Made by a program: the position numbers and the translations under genes | Notes under the pieces: generated by a model | Seen by the model: only the letters and a program-made list of their open reading frames with translations | What the model was told of the DNA's origin: nothing | The model's database searches: none | In this document: positions 1 to 7,706 of the stretch, piece by piece | How the letters are laid out: every line of letters starts with the position of its first letter | Numbering within the stretch: the first letter of the stretch is position 1 | DNA from: CAYJBP01 sp964368605 | GTDB taxonomy: Bacteria; Bacillota; Dehalobacteriia; UBA4068 | Length of the DNA stretch: 20,483 nucleotides | Reading direction: 5' to 3' | NCBI GenBank assembly: GCA_964368605.1 | Contig: CAYJBP010000035.1 | Coordinates: 1 to 20,483, forward strand

Positions 1-239
1 ATGGTCAAGACCATTCCCTACAAAACAAATCAAAAACAGCCAAGGCTGGGCTGGGGTCGAGCAATATCGGTTTCCCTAAGCAAAACGAAGCACAAAAAAC
101 TCAACTAAATAAGTTAATATTTGGCTTCGCCTGGGCTGTTTTGGCTTCGCCAAAAAGCGCCGGTTTTAAGCCAATTTTTCCTTCCTTGCTGCTTTTATAA
201 GCCAACTTATATTTGCTTGCTTTAGTTTTGGCTTGGCTT

Positions 240-280
240 AAAACCTTTTTAAAACCTTTTTTAAAACCTTTTTTAAAACC
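240..280. repeat. Short tandem repeat, AAAACC units
   Basis: Four AAAACC blocks at 240-245, 251-256, 263-268 and 275-280 are separated by 5-6 T residues, giving a period of 11-12 bases. It abuts the palindromic repeat block on its right. It is non-coding and resembles slippage-generated sequence rather than a protein-binding array. Confidence 0.75.
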
Positions 281-346
281 TTAGGGGCTCTGCCCCTAAA
301 ACCCCGCAATTTTTTGTCAAAAAATTGACTAAAACTTTTTGCTAAG
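281..346 (+). repeat. Interspersed palindromic repeat, copy 1
   Basis: This is a composite of two small palindromes. The first is TTAGGGGC-TCT-GCCCCTAA at 281-299. The second is CAATTTTTT/AAAAAATTG within 306-330, followed by ACTAAAACTTTTTGCTAAG. The 41 bases at 306-346 recur in the same orientation at 19692-19731 with only a few differences. More decayed relatives are seen near 13795-13852 and 18028-18080. Both palindromes survive sequence changes between copies, as in REP-like intergenic elements. Confidence 0.75.
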
Positions 347-372
347 GGGCTGCCGCATTTGCGACAGCCCCT
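347..372. terminator. Intrinsic-type hairpin after hpt
   Basis: GGGGCTGCCGC (347-357) and GCGACAGCCCC (362-372) form an 11-position stem around ATTT. In minus-strand RNA the single odd pair is a U-G wobble. The T-run (375-380) is on the plus-strand side, so the structure may act in both directions. It sits directly behind the hpt stop codon. Its core CTGTCGCA matches the perfect palindrome at 20173-20206. Confidence 0.55.
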
Positions 373-378
373 AATTTT

Positions 379-714
379 TTATGCTATATATTCTTTTACA
401 TACTCCAATGTTTTTTCAATAGCTTCCCTGTATTCAGCCAATAAGGCTGCATCCGCAGGGCCTTGCCTTAATTGTACCATCAACTCCGCACTGGTTTCAT
501 ATACCTTGGTTAATGATAAATTACCACTCATACCCTTTATCGCATGCGCTATATCTCCGGCTGCCGCATACTCATCAGCCGCCATCGCTGCCTCAAATTT
601 AGCCATCTCTTCACTAGCCAAAAACATCATCAGCATCTTTTTAAATAGCTTCTCATTACCACGCAATCTGGCTAAACCGCCTTCTACATCTATATATGGT
701 GCATAATTTGCCAT
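379..714 (-). CDS. Stand-alone Hpt domain protein
   Basis: This is a 111-residue protein consisting almost entirely of a histidine phosphotransfer (Hpt) domain, a four-helix bundle that relays phosphate between response-regulator receivers and kinases. The phosphoacceptor is His57 in the motif AHAIKGMSGNLSL (HxxKG), which is diagnostic of the family. It has no signal peptide, membrane segment or kinase domain, so it should be cytosolic. The start is supported by GGGGGAG five bases upstream of the ATG. It lies 39 nt downstream of the nitroreductase gene and may be cotranscribed with it. No histidine kinase or response regulator is encoded in the window, so its partners are unknown. Family assignment is firm; pathway is not inferable. 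Confidence 0.85.
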   Translation of the reverse strand: MANYAPYIDVEGGLARLRGNEKLFKKMLMMFLASEEMAKFEAAMAADEYAAAGDIAHAIKGMSGNLSLTKVYETSAELMVQLRQGPADAALLAEYREAIEKTLEYVKEYIA

Positions 715-753
715 ATTAACTCCCCCTAGAAAAAATAATATTAAAAAACTCTA

Positions 754-1269
754 TTATTTTATATCGTACATTTCAGCTATTTCTTTACGCTTTTTCGGCT
801 TTAATTCGTCCAAAGCATAACCCAAGCTGATAATCAAACGAATTTCTCCCTTAGTAATACCCAAAATTTGCTTTAATTCCTCGGCCTTTTCCAGCCAGCC
901 CACCATACAGGTTGCCAACCCCAAATCCGTAGCTGCTAAACAAAAATGTGCCGCACTAATCCCCACATCAATTTGCGCAAAAAATTGATCGCCAAATACC
1001 TTGCTTACGGCAGGTATTAGGCTAATTTCATCCTCTACCAAAACCATCATCGTCGGGGCTTGCTTTAAAAAGGGCATCGGTACTAAATCGCAAACCTTTG
1101 CCTTAATTTCGTCATCCTTAACCTCTATATAATGGGTAGGCTGACTATTACAGGCCGATGGCGATAAACGTGCCGCCTCTAAGCATTTTTGCACTTTTTC
1201 CTGCTCAACAGGCTTAGTATCATATTTACGACAACTATACCTCTGCTCCATTGCGCTAAATAATTCCAT
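754..1269 (-). CDS. Nitroreductase family protein
   Basis: This 171-residue protein belongs to the FMN-dependent nitroreductase superfamily. The N-terminal pattern MEQRYSCRKYD supplies the usual Arg/Ser FMN phosphate contacts. It is followed by LSPSACNSQPTHYIEV (around residues 36-51), the family's substrate/FMN-facing segment. The later FCLAATDLGLATCMVGWLE segment (around 109-127) is the standard second FMN helix. The length is typical of the short subgroup found in anaerobes. The start is supported by GGGAG seven bases upstream of the ATG. It lies 21 nt after tgt on the same strand. The physiological electron acceptor cannot be told from sequence; many members have unknown substrates. Confidence 0.9.
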   Translation of the reverse strand: MELFSAMEQRYSCRKYDTKPVEQEKVQKCLEAARLSPSACNSQPTHYIEVKDDEIKAKVCDLVPMPFLKQAPTMMVLVEDEISLIPAVSKVFGDQFFAQIDVGISAAHFCLAATDLGLATCMVGWLEKAEELKQILGITKGEIRLIISLGYALDELKPKKRKEIAEMYDIK

Positions 1270-1290
1270 ACCAACACTCCCTATTCTGTT

Positions 1291-2424
1291 TTATTTAAAA
1301 GGATTATCATCCCCTTGATACCTTTGCCAAAATTCCTTGCGCCATGCGCCAAAATAATTATCCTTAATCGCCTGCCGCATCTCTTCCATTAAATGACATA
1401 AATAATATAGATTATGGATAGTTGTTAAACGTATGCCCAAAACCTCATTAGCCTTTAATAGATGACGAATATAAGCCCTACTAAAGTTTTGGCAGGCATA
1501 ACAACCGCAATCGGCCTGGATTGGCTGCCAATCCCTTGCATACTGCGCATTGCGGATAACCAATTTACCTTCCGGTACAAAAACCGTACCATTACGGGCA
1601 ATACGGGTTGGCAATACACAATCAAACATATCAATGCCTCTGGCTACGCCTTCTACCAAGCAATCGGGCGAACCTACCCCCATTAAATAACGGGGCTTGG
1701 CCACCGGCATCAATGGCTCTAAAACATCCAAAATTTCATACATTAAAGGCTTAGGCTCACCTACCGATAGACCACCAATGCCAAAGCCGGGAAAATCAAG
1801 AGCCGTAATATCGGCTGCGCTTTTACGGCGCAATTCAGGATAAAGCCCGCCTTGCACTATGCCAAATAAGCCTTGATAATTATGTTGATGGGCATCTAAG
1901 CAGCGCTTTGCCCAGCGCAATGTCCTTTGATCGGCCTTTTGCACTCGTTTAAATTCGGCCGGATAGGGCGAACATTCGTCAAAGCACATCGCAATATCTG
2001 CGCCAAGTGCCTGCTCGATAGCCATCACTTTTTCGGCGGTAAACATATGTTTGCTGCCATCAATATGCGAGCGAAACTCTACCCCATTTTCGCCGATTTT
2101 ATTTAAATCGCTTAAACTAAACACCTGAAAACCGCCGCTATCGGTTAAGATAGGGCCATCCCAGGCCATAAAATCATGAAGGCCGCCCGGCCCTGCTTCG
2201 GCCACAATATCCTCGCCCGGCCTTAAGTATAGGTGATAGGTATTAGCCAAAATTATTTTGGCACCCAAATCCTTAAGCTCATGCGGCGATACCGTTTTTA
2301 CCGAGGCACAAGTGCCCACCGGCATAAAAATTGGGGTTGGCACATCGCCATGTGCCGTATGTAAGGTGCCCAGACGGGCGGCACTTTGATTATCTTGTAA
2401 ATGTAAGTCAAAACTGATGCTCAT
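1291..2424 (-). CDS. tgt: Queuine/preQ1 tRNA-ribosyltransferase
   Basis: This enzyme exchanges guanine-34 of GUN-anticodon tRNAs for preQ1, the committing step that puts queuosine precursor into tRNA. At 377 residues it has normal bacterial Tgt length. Visible hallmarks are ILTDSGGFQVFSL (Asp95 region, substrate binding), GIVQGG (around 188-193), GIGGLSVGEPK (216-225), and RGIDMFDCVLPTR (262-274) with the nucleophilic Asp. The zinc site is Cys306, Cys308, Cys311 and His337. AGGAGA precedes the ATG by four bases. It lies downstream of queA on the same strand but is separated from it by 312 nt of repeat- and hairpin-containing DNA, so it may have its own promoter. Confidence 0.97.
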   Translation of the reverse strand: MSISFDLHLQDNQSAARLGTLHTAHGDVPTPIFMPVGTCASVKTVSPHELKDLGAKIILANTYHLYLRPGEDIVAEAGPGGLHDFMAWDGPILTDSGGFQVFSLSDLNKIGENGVEFRSHIDGSKHMFTAEKVMAIEQALGADIAMCFDECSPYPAEFKRVQKADQRTLRWAKRCLDAHQHNYQGLFGIVQGGLYPELRRKSAADITALDFPGFGIGGLSVGEPKPLMYEILDVLEPLMPVAKPRYLMGVGSPDCLVEGVARGIDMFDCVLPTRIARNGTVFVPEGKLVIRNAQYARDWQPIQADCGCYACQNFSRAYIRHLLKANEVLGIRLTTIHNLYYLCHLMEEMRQAIKDNYFGAWRKEFWQRYQGDDNPFK

Positions 2425-2480
2425 AGGTTCTCCTTGCTTGATTAGGATTACTGCACTCTATCTTGTTCTTCGCGCGCTTC

Positions 2481-2507
2481 ATTTTTATTTGCTTTGCAAA
2501 TAAAAAT
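2481..2507. repeat. Perfect hairpin in the tgt leader
   Basis: ATTTTTATTTGC (2481-2492) and GCAAATAAAAAT (2496-2507) are perfect reverse complements around a 3-nt loop. The structure lies about 57 nt upstream of the tgt start. It is AT-rich and lacks a trailing T-run on the minus strand, so it does not look like a simple terminator; it may be an mRNA leader structure. Confidence 0.6.
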
Positions 2508-2659
2508 AGCAGCTTTAATCTTTCAAGTTTTTTTGCTTCCTTGTTCAGGATTTTTAATATTTGATAATGATTTGCTTATATTTGTTTTTTGGCTTGAAAG
2601 ATTAAAAGATATTATTCTTTTTTGAAAAAAAAGACCTTACTGGCCATTGCTTCGCAAAG

Positions 2660-2713
2660 CCACAGTTATGCACGTAGCTATAGCTCAAAATCAAAGATTT
2701 TGGCTCTAGCTCA
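2660..2713 (-). repeat. Interspersed palindromic element, copy A
   Basis: These 54 nt, read on the minus strand, match 19600-19654 with only a handful of substitutions and one length difference. The core is AAAATC-TTT-GATTTT, flanked by AGCTAG on one side and (C)TAGCT on the other, so the element can fold into a long hairpin. It is followed in both copies by ACGTGCAT and CTGTGG. No coding capacity is seen. Confidence 0.8.
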
Positions 2714-2736
2714 GAATCAAAAAAACTTTCGAATTT

Positions 2737-3768
2737 TTAGATTATCAACATTGCATCGCCAAAGGAAAAAAAGCGATATTGCTCATCTATGGCTTCTTGA
2801 TAGGCCTTTAATATATTTTCCCGACCAGCTAAGGCCGATACCAGCATCAATAGCGTGCTTTTTGGCAAATGGAAATTGGTAATCATCCCATCAATAGCTT
2901 TAAATTGATAGCCGGGATAAATAAAGGCCTCGGTTTGCCCTTCGGCAGCCATAATTTGGCCATATTGATCGGCTATCGTTTCTAAGGTGCGTACCGAAGT
3001 TGTGCCTACGGCAATTATCCTGCGCCCGGCCTCTTTAGCCGCTTTAATTTTGGCCGCATTGGCCGCATCCAGGCGATAATATTCTTTATGCATATAATGG
3101 TCTTTAATATTTTCTACCTTTACCGGCCTAAAAGTGCCCAAGCCCACATGCAATAAAAGCCGTGCAAATTCTAGGCCATAGTCGGCTAATTCGGCCATTA
3201 ATGGCTCGGTAAAATGCAAGCCTGCCGTGGGGGCGGCCGCCGAACCACGCTCATTAGCATAAATTGGCTGATAACGATCCTGATCGGCTAATTCTTTTTT
3301 TATATAAGGCGGCAAGGGCATACGGCCTAAAATTTCCAGCAAATTATAAAAATCGCCTTCAAAACTAAACTCGATAATCCTGGTGCCTTCCTCGCCCATA
3401 TCGATAATTTTAGCCCTTAGCGCCGGTATATCAAAAACAAGCTGCGTGCCAATCGGCAATTTGCGGCCGGGGCGCACCATGGCTTGCCAGGTGTTTAGCC
3501 CAATCTGCTTTAAAAGCAAAATTTCTACCTTAGCACCACTTATTTTTTGGGCATAAAGCCTAGCCGGCAAGACCTTGGTATCATTAATCACCAATAAATC
3601 ATCTTTTTTAAGATATTGCTTTAAATCGCTAAAAATGCCATGCTTGGTTTGGCCACCGTTTTTATCTACTATTAGTAAACGCGAATTATCCCTTTTGGCC
3701 AAAGGCTCTTGGGCAATTAAATGCTCCGGCAAATCATAATCAAAATCACTTATATTCATATTATTCAT
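2737..3768 (-). CDS. queA: tRNA preQ1(34) S-adenosylmethionine ribosyltransferase-isomerase
   Basis: QueA transfers and rearranges the ribosyl group of S-adenosylmethionine onto preQ1-tRNA to give epoxyqueuosine-tRNA, the step after Tgt. The 343-residue length is standard. Family signatures include YDLPEHLIAQEPLAKRDNSR (residues about 11-30), LLVINDTKVLPARL (about 56-69), GSAAAPTAGLHFTE (about 175-188), LHVGLGTFRPV (about 206-216) and MITNFHLPKSTLLMLVSALAG near the C-terminus. The gene overlaps the end of the SpoIID-like gene by 8 nt. AGGGA lies only about four bases from the first ATG, and a second in-frame ATG (codon 4) is also possible, so the start is uncertain by three codons. Confidence 0.97.
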   Translation of the reverse strand: MNNMNISDFDYDLPEHLIAQEPLAKRDNSRLLIVDKNGGQTKHGIFSDLKQYLKKDDLLVINDTKVLPARLYAQKISGAKVEILLLKQIGLNTWQAMVRPGRKLPIGTQLVFDIPALRAKIIDMGEEGTRIIEFSFEGDFYNLLEILGRMPLPPYIKKELADQDRYQPIYANERGSAAAPTAGLHFTEPLMAELADYGLEFARLLLHVGLGTFRPVKVENIKDHYMHKEYYRLDAANAAKIKAAKEAGRRIIAVGTTSVRTLETIADQYGQIMAAEGQTEAFIYPGYQFKAIDGMITNFHLPKSTLLMLVSALAGRENILKAYQEAIDEQYRFFSFGDAMLII

Positions 3769-5155
3769 AATTCCCTAAGTAAAAGTCCTCGTTAATATCC
3801 ATATTATAATAATGCGCCAAAATTTCCTGATAATCATAGCCATCTTCGGCCATACCGATAGCCCCCCATTGGCTCATCCCTACCCCATGGCCATAGCCAA
3901 AGCCTTCGATGGTAATTACACTATTATCATCGCTGCCTAAGCTGCCATAGGCGGTGGCACTATTGCTATCGGCAATATGAAAGCTATCGGCCAAGCTAAC
4001 AGCCGCCTCGCCCACATCACCAATTGCATATAAATCATCGGTATCTTCAAATAAAATCGGCTCATCGCTGCCGGCATCCAAAACATATACCGCACCATCA
4101 TTCATATTGCTGCCATTTTGATTTACCGTAAACAAATTACTGCGCAAATTATCAAGCATAGTGCGAATAGCACTATCGCTAACGGTAATTACCCCATCGC
4201 TGCCGGTAACGGTAAATTCGGTTACCCGGCCCGATACCGTAGGCTGCCCATCGATCCCGATTGTCGATAATGAGATGCCCACATAATCGCCAATACTGCG
4301 CCCGGCATAACGCTCGGCCAAATCGACAATTTCGCTGGGCGTAAACTCTTTTTGCCAGCTATAGATATTATTACTATAGCCGCTTTCCTCGGCATAGCTA
4401 TCATAAGGCGATTCCACACCCTGCAAAGGCGAGCTGCCACCCCAAACATTGGCCGCATCCTCGGTATGGCCGCCGGCATTGGAATGATACACGCAATCAA
4501 AAATATCGTCTTTATAATAAACAACCTCACCCCAAGTAGAATCGATGGCCTCGATAACAATACCGCCATCGCCTTCGATTTCGGCAGAATAACCGCCATA
4601 TACCTGGGATGAGGTGCCATCGGTTACATCATAATAATTATGATCGGGATTAAGCTTGGCCATTACATAAGAACGGCTGGCCACTGCTTGTGCCTTGGTA
4701 GCCTCTAAAGGTTGATTATAGCCAATCTCCTTGCCCACTACCCCATATAGGTAATATTCAACATCGACAATATTTACCGCATAGGCAGCATCATCTAAAC
4801 TAAAGCGAAAATCGCCCCGATACAGCTTATCTTCGTAGCTAAATAGGCAATTCTCGTCCCGAGCCAGCAAGTAAATTTCGTCCAAATCGGCCTCTAGCAG
4901 GCGGTCGTTTACATATAAATCATAGCCATTGCGGCTTTCTTCTAAAATAATTTGATCATCATCGCTTAGGCGATCGATTTCCTCCCCATCATAATCAAAG
5001 AGCAAATCATAATCGCCATTATCAATAGTAATGACAAACTGCTCTTTTACATTATCCGATAATAAAACCCTTACATCCTCGGCCAAGGCCAAAGGAGCAA
5101 AAGCTAAAAGCGACATTAGGCTTAAAAGCAGGCCTTTTAATAGATTTTTTTTCAT
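3761..5155 (-). CDS. SpoIID/LytB domain secreted protein
   Basis: This 464-residue exported protein belongs to the SpoIID/LytB family of peptidoglycan-active proteins (SpoIID is a lytic transglycosylase; LytB enhances an amidase). Residues 1-25 are a clear signal peptide ending in ALA before Glu-Asp. The domain core contains GVVGKEIGYNQPLEATKAQA, including the Glu equivalent to the family's catalytic residue. It continues with VASRSYVMAKL, then YHSNAGGHTEDAANVWGG and GFGYGHGVGMSQWGAIGMA. The mature protein is strikingly rich in Asp/Glu. I chose the ATG at 5153-5155 because GGAGG lies six bases upstream; the longer reading uses a GTG just beside that site. Position between DUF2905 and queA is a common Firmicute arrangement. 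A sporulation role is not proven, since many non-sporulating relatives carry such proteins. Confidence 0.92.
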   Translation of the reverse strand: MKKNLLKGLLLSLMSLLAFAPLALAEDVRVLLSDNVKEQFVITIDNGDYDLLFDYDGEEIDRLSDDDQIILEESRNGYDLYVNDRLLEADLDEIYLLARDENCLFSYEDKLYRGDFRFSLDDAAYAVNIVDVEYYLYGVVGKEIGYNQPLEATKAQAVASRSYVMAKLNPDHNYYDVTDGTSSQVYGGYSAEIEGDGGIVIEAIDSTWGEVVYYKDDIFDCVYHSNAGGHTEDAANVWGGSSPLQGVESPYDSYAEESGYSNNIYSWQKEFTPSEIVDLAERYAGRSIGDYVGISLSTIGIDGQPTVSGRVTEFTVTGSDGVITVSDSAIRTMLDNLRSNLFTVNQNGSNMNDGAVYVLDAGSDEPILFEDTDDLYAIGDVGEAAVSLADSFHIADSNSATAYGSLGSDDNSVITIEGFGYGHGVGMSQWGAIGMAEDGYDYQEILAHYYNMDINEDFYLGNYE

Positions 5156-5165
5156 AAACACCCTC

Positions 5166-5375
5166 CTATTTGCGAAATAATGCTAAGATAATATTGATGA
5201 TAATACTAATCACAATACAACTTACAACCGGAAAATAAAAACTAAAATTACCTTTTTTAATAAAAATATCGCCGGGCAGGCCTTGAAAATTAAGCTTGTC
5301 CAAAAGCAGCAAAAGCAGCCCTAAAGCCAGCAATACCCCACCGCCGATCAGGCAGTATTTAGCTAAAACCGACAT
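5166..5375 (-). CDS. DUF2905 small membrane protein
   Basis: This is a protein of about 69 residues with two hydrophobic segments (roughly residues 6-25 and 45-66). They are separated by the conserved loop LPGDIFIKKGNFSFYFPVV, which identifies the DUF2905 family; its function is unknown. I place the start at the ATG at 5373-5375, one base after the queH stop, with AAGGG inside the queH 3' end as ribosome binding site. A longer upstream reading would overlap queH with no better signal. The family is frequently found beside ruvAB, spoIID-like and queA genes in Firmicutes, as here. Confidence 0.88.
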   Translation of the reverse strand: MSVLAKYCLIGGGVLLALGLLLLLLDKLNFQGLPGDIFIKKGNFSFYFPVVSCIVISIIINIILALFRK

Positions 5376-5376
5376 T

Positions 5377-5916
5377 CTATTTACCCTTATAAAATCTTTC
5401 TTTCTCACTATAAATACAACCACAATATTTTTGCATATACAACTCTTTTTCGCGGGCGGCAGTTAAGCCGCTTCTAAAATGCGGCCGCCAATCCCGATAA
5501 AAGAAATTTAGGCCATATTGGGCGGCATATTCCTCGCCAATTGCCCTGATTTTGTCCTGGTCTTGATAGGGGCTAACCAATAAAGTAGTGGAAAAATGGC
5601 TGCATCCCATGCTTAATGCCTGCTTGGCAGTGGCCTCCAAGCGCTCGCGATAGCAATAGTCGCAACGCTGTTCGGGCTTAGGCGCAACCGCCTTAAGCCA
5701 GGATTCCAAATCATAGCTATTATCTATTATAGCAGGAAGTTTGTAAAATGCAACAGTTTCTTCAAAAGATTGGCGACGCGCCTTAAACTCCTGATAGGGC
5801 TGAATATTGGGATTATGGAAATAAAGCCGGATGTTTTCGTCCAGGCCTTCGATTAATAAGGCTCTGATTACCCCGGTGGCGCAAGGGCCACAGCAGGCAT
5901 GCAATAATAATTTCAA
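5377..5916 (-). CDS. queH: Epoxyqueuosine reductase QueH
   Basis: QueH reduces epoxyqueuosine to queuosine in tRNA, the final pathway step. It is the iron-sulfur, cobalamin-independent alternative to QueG. The 179-residue protein opens with LLHACCGPCATG (Cys8, Cys9, Cys12), has CDYCYRERLEATA (Cys85, Cys88) and ends with KYCGCIYSEKER (Cys165, Cys167), the Cys pattern of the family. The start codon is TTG (5914-5916), supported by GGAGG six bases upstream; the ruvB stop lies between them. It is tightly packed between ruvB and DUF2905, so almost certainly in one transcript. With queA and tgt, three late queuosine enzymes are present; genes for preQ1 synthesis (queCDEF) are not in the window. Confidence 0.95.
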   Translation of the reverse strand: MKLLLHACCGPCATGVIRALLIEGLDENIRLYFHNPNIQPYQEFKARRQSFEETVAFYKLPAIIDNSYDLESWLKAVAPKPEQRCDYCYRERLEATAKQALSMGCSHFSTTLLVSPYQDQDKIRAIGEEYAAQYGLNFFYRDWRPHFRSGLTAAREKELYMQKYCGCIYSEKERFYKGK

Positions 5917-5917
5917 A

Positions 5918-7036
5918 CTATTCCTCCTGATTAACTAAGTGGCTGAACAGGCCTCTTTCCTGCTCATCATGGCCTGCGGCTAAGATATTGGCCGGCATGA
6001 TTTTATTAAAATACTGATACGCACCCGGCGTGGCCACCCTGCCCCGTGGAGTGCGCTTGATAAAGCCCAGTTGCATCAAATAAGGCTCGCAAATATCCTC
6101 GATAGTATCCACCGATTCGCTAATGCTGGCGGCAATGGTATCCAAGCCAACCGGCCCTCCGCTAAAGCGCTCGATAATCGCCAGCATAACCTTGCGATCA
6201 TTGGCATCTAAGCCTAGGCTATCCACATCCAGGGCATTTAGGCTTTTTTGAGCGAGTTCGGCACTGATAATACCGCCACCTTCCACCTCGGCAAAATCAC
6301 GCAAGCGGCGTAAAAGGCGATTAGCTATCCTAGGCGTACCCCGAGAGCGGCGGCAAATTTCCCTAGCGCCTGCTTCTTCTAATTGCACATTTAACAGTTT
6401 AGCTGCTCTATTTAAGATTTGCAATAATTCTTCTTCACTATAGTATTCCAGATGAAAGATAATCCCAAAGCGGTCTCGCATCGGTGCGGAAAGCATCCCT
6501 GCCCTGGTAGTTGCACCGATTAAGGTAAAAGGCGGCAAATCCAAGCGCAAAGTTTGGGCGCTGGGGCCTTTGCCTAAAACTATATCAAAGCCAAAATCCT
6601 CCATAGCCGGATAAAGAACCTCTTCCACCACCCGATTAAGGCGATGAATTTCGTCGATAAAAAGAATATCCCTAGGTTGCAAGCCGGTAATAATTGCAGC
6701 TAAATCACCGGGCCGCTCGATAGCAGGGCCGGAGGTAATCCGAATATTTACATTTAATTCATTGGCAATAATATTGGCCAAAGTGGTTTTACCAAGCCCC
6801 GGCGGTCCATAAAGCAATACATGATCCAAGGCCTCGCCCCTTTGCAAGGCCGCCTTGATAAAAACGGAAATATTTTGCTTAACCGCAGTTTGGCCTGCAT
6901 ATTCGGCCAAGCTGCGCGGCCGAATACCCGGCTCTATCTCCCGATCCTCATAGCGCATAGAGGAGGTTATCAGCCGATCTTCTTCTTTAAAACTATCATC
7001 AGCCATAGCCGAGCTAAAAAATTTATCGTCTTGCAC
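5918..7036 (-). CDS. ruvB: Holliday junction branch migration helicase RuvB
   Basis: RuvB is the AAA+ motor that drives branch migration of Holliday junctions on RuvA-bound DNA. Walker A is GPPGLGKTT (residues 77-85) and Walker B is ILFIDEIH (124-131). Also present are IGATTRAGMLSAPMRDRFG (sensor 1 and arginine finger) and, at the C-terminus, a winged-helix domain with PYLMQLGFIKRTPRGRVAT. The 372-residue length is slightly long because of an acidic N-terminal extension of about 20 residues. The start is GTG at 7034-7036, supported by GGAGG five bases upstream. It follows ruvA by 52 nt. Confidence 0.98.
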   Translation of the reverse strand: MQDDKFFSSAMADDSFKEEDRLITSSMRYEDREIEPGIRPRSLAEYAGQTAVKQNISVFIKAALQRGEALDHVLLYGPPGLGKTTLANIIANELNVNIRITSGPAIERPGDLAAIITGLQPRDILFIDEIHRLNRVVEEVLYPAMEDFGFDIVLGKGPSAQTLRLDLPPFTLIGATTRAGMLSAPMRDRFGIIFHLEYYSEEELLQILNRAAKLLNVQLEEAGAREICRRSRGTPRIANRLLRRLRDFAEVEGGGIISAELAQKSLNALDVDSLGLDANDRKVMLAIIERFSGGPVGLDTIAASISESVDTIEDICEPYLMQLGFIKRTPRGRVATPGAYQYFNKIMPANILAAGHDEQERGLFSHLVNQEE

Positions 7037-7088
7037 AAAGGCCTCCTATATATGCGTATTTTTTAATATAAAATATTTATTAAACAAA

Positions 7089-7706
7089 TTAATTTTGAGC
7101 AGCCAGCCGCATTGCCTCTTGCAATAGCTGATTAGCCTTAGCATCTGCCCCTAAATTATTACGGGCAGCAATAGCCAAAGCCCTGGCCTCGGCACCTTTA
7201 TAGCCCAATTGGCCTAAAGCCTGTAATAATAAGTCGTCATTATTAAGTGCCGTAGCGCCTAGGCCTGCGCCCATTTGTTCTTGCTCTAAAGCCAATTGGC
7301 TATTAAAGCTAAATTTATCTTTTAAGTCCACCACCAGGCGCTGAGCGGTTTTTTTGCCCACCCCGGGTACTTTGCAAAACAAATTATAATCGCCGGCCGA
7401 TAAGGCCACGCTAATATCGTTTACACTAAGATTATCTACTATTGCCAAGGCGGTTTTAGCGCCAATACCGGATACTGCCAACAATTGCCTAAACAGCTTT
7501 AGCTGGTCGTATTCACCAAAACCAAATAATTGCCAGGCATCTTCTCTTATCTGTAAATGGGTATGAAGCATAATTTCTTCGCCAATGGCTAAGTTTTGAT
7601 TTAGGCGCTGCCTGGCAATCAAAACGGCATAGCCCAGGCCATTATTATCGATAATCAGCAAATCATCTTCCAGGCTTACAATATAGCCACGAATAAAAGC
7701 AATCAT
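7089..7706 (-). CDS. ruvA: Holliday junction binding protein RuvA
   Basis: RuvA binds four-way junctions as a tetramer and loads RuvB. The 205 residues show the N-terminal OB-fold (MIAFIRGYIVSLEDDLLIID) and two helix-hairpin-helix motifs, VSGIGAKTALAIVDNL and VPGVGKKTAQRLVVDLKDK. After a flexible linker comes the C-terminal RuvB-contacting domain (DDLLLQALGQLGYKGAEARA). The ATG overlaps the ruvC stop in an ATGA arrangement, pointing to translational coupling, and GGAGG lies six bases upstream inside ruvC. Confidence 0.98.
   Translation of the reverse strand: MIAFIRGYIVSLEDDLLIIDNNGLGYAVLIARQRLNQNLAIGEEIMLHTHLQIREDAWQLFGFGEYDQLKLFRQLLAVSGIGAKTALAIVDNLSVNDISVALSAGDYNLFCKVPGVGKKTAQRLVVDLKDKFSFNSQLALEQEQMGAGLGATALNNDDLLLQALGQLGYKGAEARALAIAARNNLGADAKANQLLQEAMRLAAQN

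Larger units (their letters stand above)
1..378. other. Gene-free left edge with repeats
   Basis: I see no convincing coding sequence here. The stretch begins with a small inverted repeat (ATGGTC/GACCAT at 1-14), carries two 'GGCTTCGCC' motifs around 123-160, and then holds the palindrome block described separately (240-373). It lies downstream of the minus-strand Hpt gene, so it is a 3' intergenic region that may continue into unseen sequence. Confidence 0.6.
2425..2736. other. queA-tgt intergenic region with hairpins
   Basis: These 312 nt carry no credible gene. They contain a 12-bp stem with a 3-nt loop (2481-2492/2496-2507), a 14-bp inverted repeat separated by about 65 nt (2514-2527 and 2593-2606, CTTGAAAGATTAAA), and one copy of an interspersed repeat (2660-2713). 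I do not see the consensus of a preQ1 riboswitch or a clear sigma-A promoter. Confidence 0.6.

Noticed and set aside
240..280. Possible CRISPR or iteron array
   Set aside because: Units of 11-12 bases made only of A, C and T runs, with no spacers and no replication gene nearby; a simple tandem repeat explains it.
2622..2882. Plus-strand open frame overlapping the queA 3' end
   Set aside because: It crosses a repeat element, lies antisense to queA, has no family resemblance and no ribosome binding site of note.
4222..4620. 132-codon alternative frame inside the SpoIID-like gene
   Set aside because: It is in another frame on the same strand, with no start signal and no recognisable domain; the SpoIID/LytB motifs are in the annotated frame.
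3761..5155. Calling the SpoIID/LytB protein true sporulation SpoIID
   Set aside because: The family is shared by non-sporulating bacteria and no other sporulation gene is in the window, so only the family name is used.
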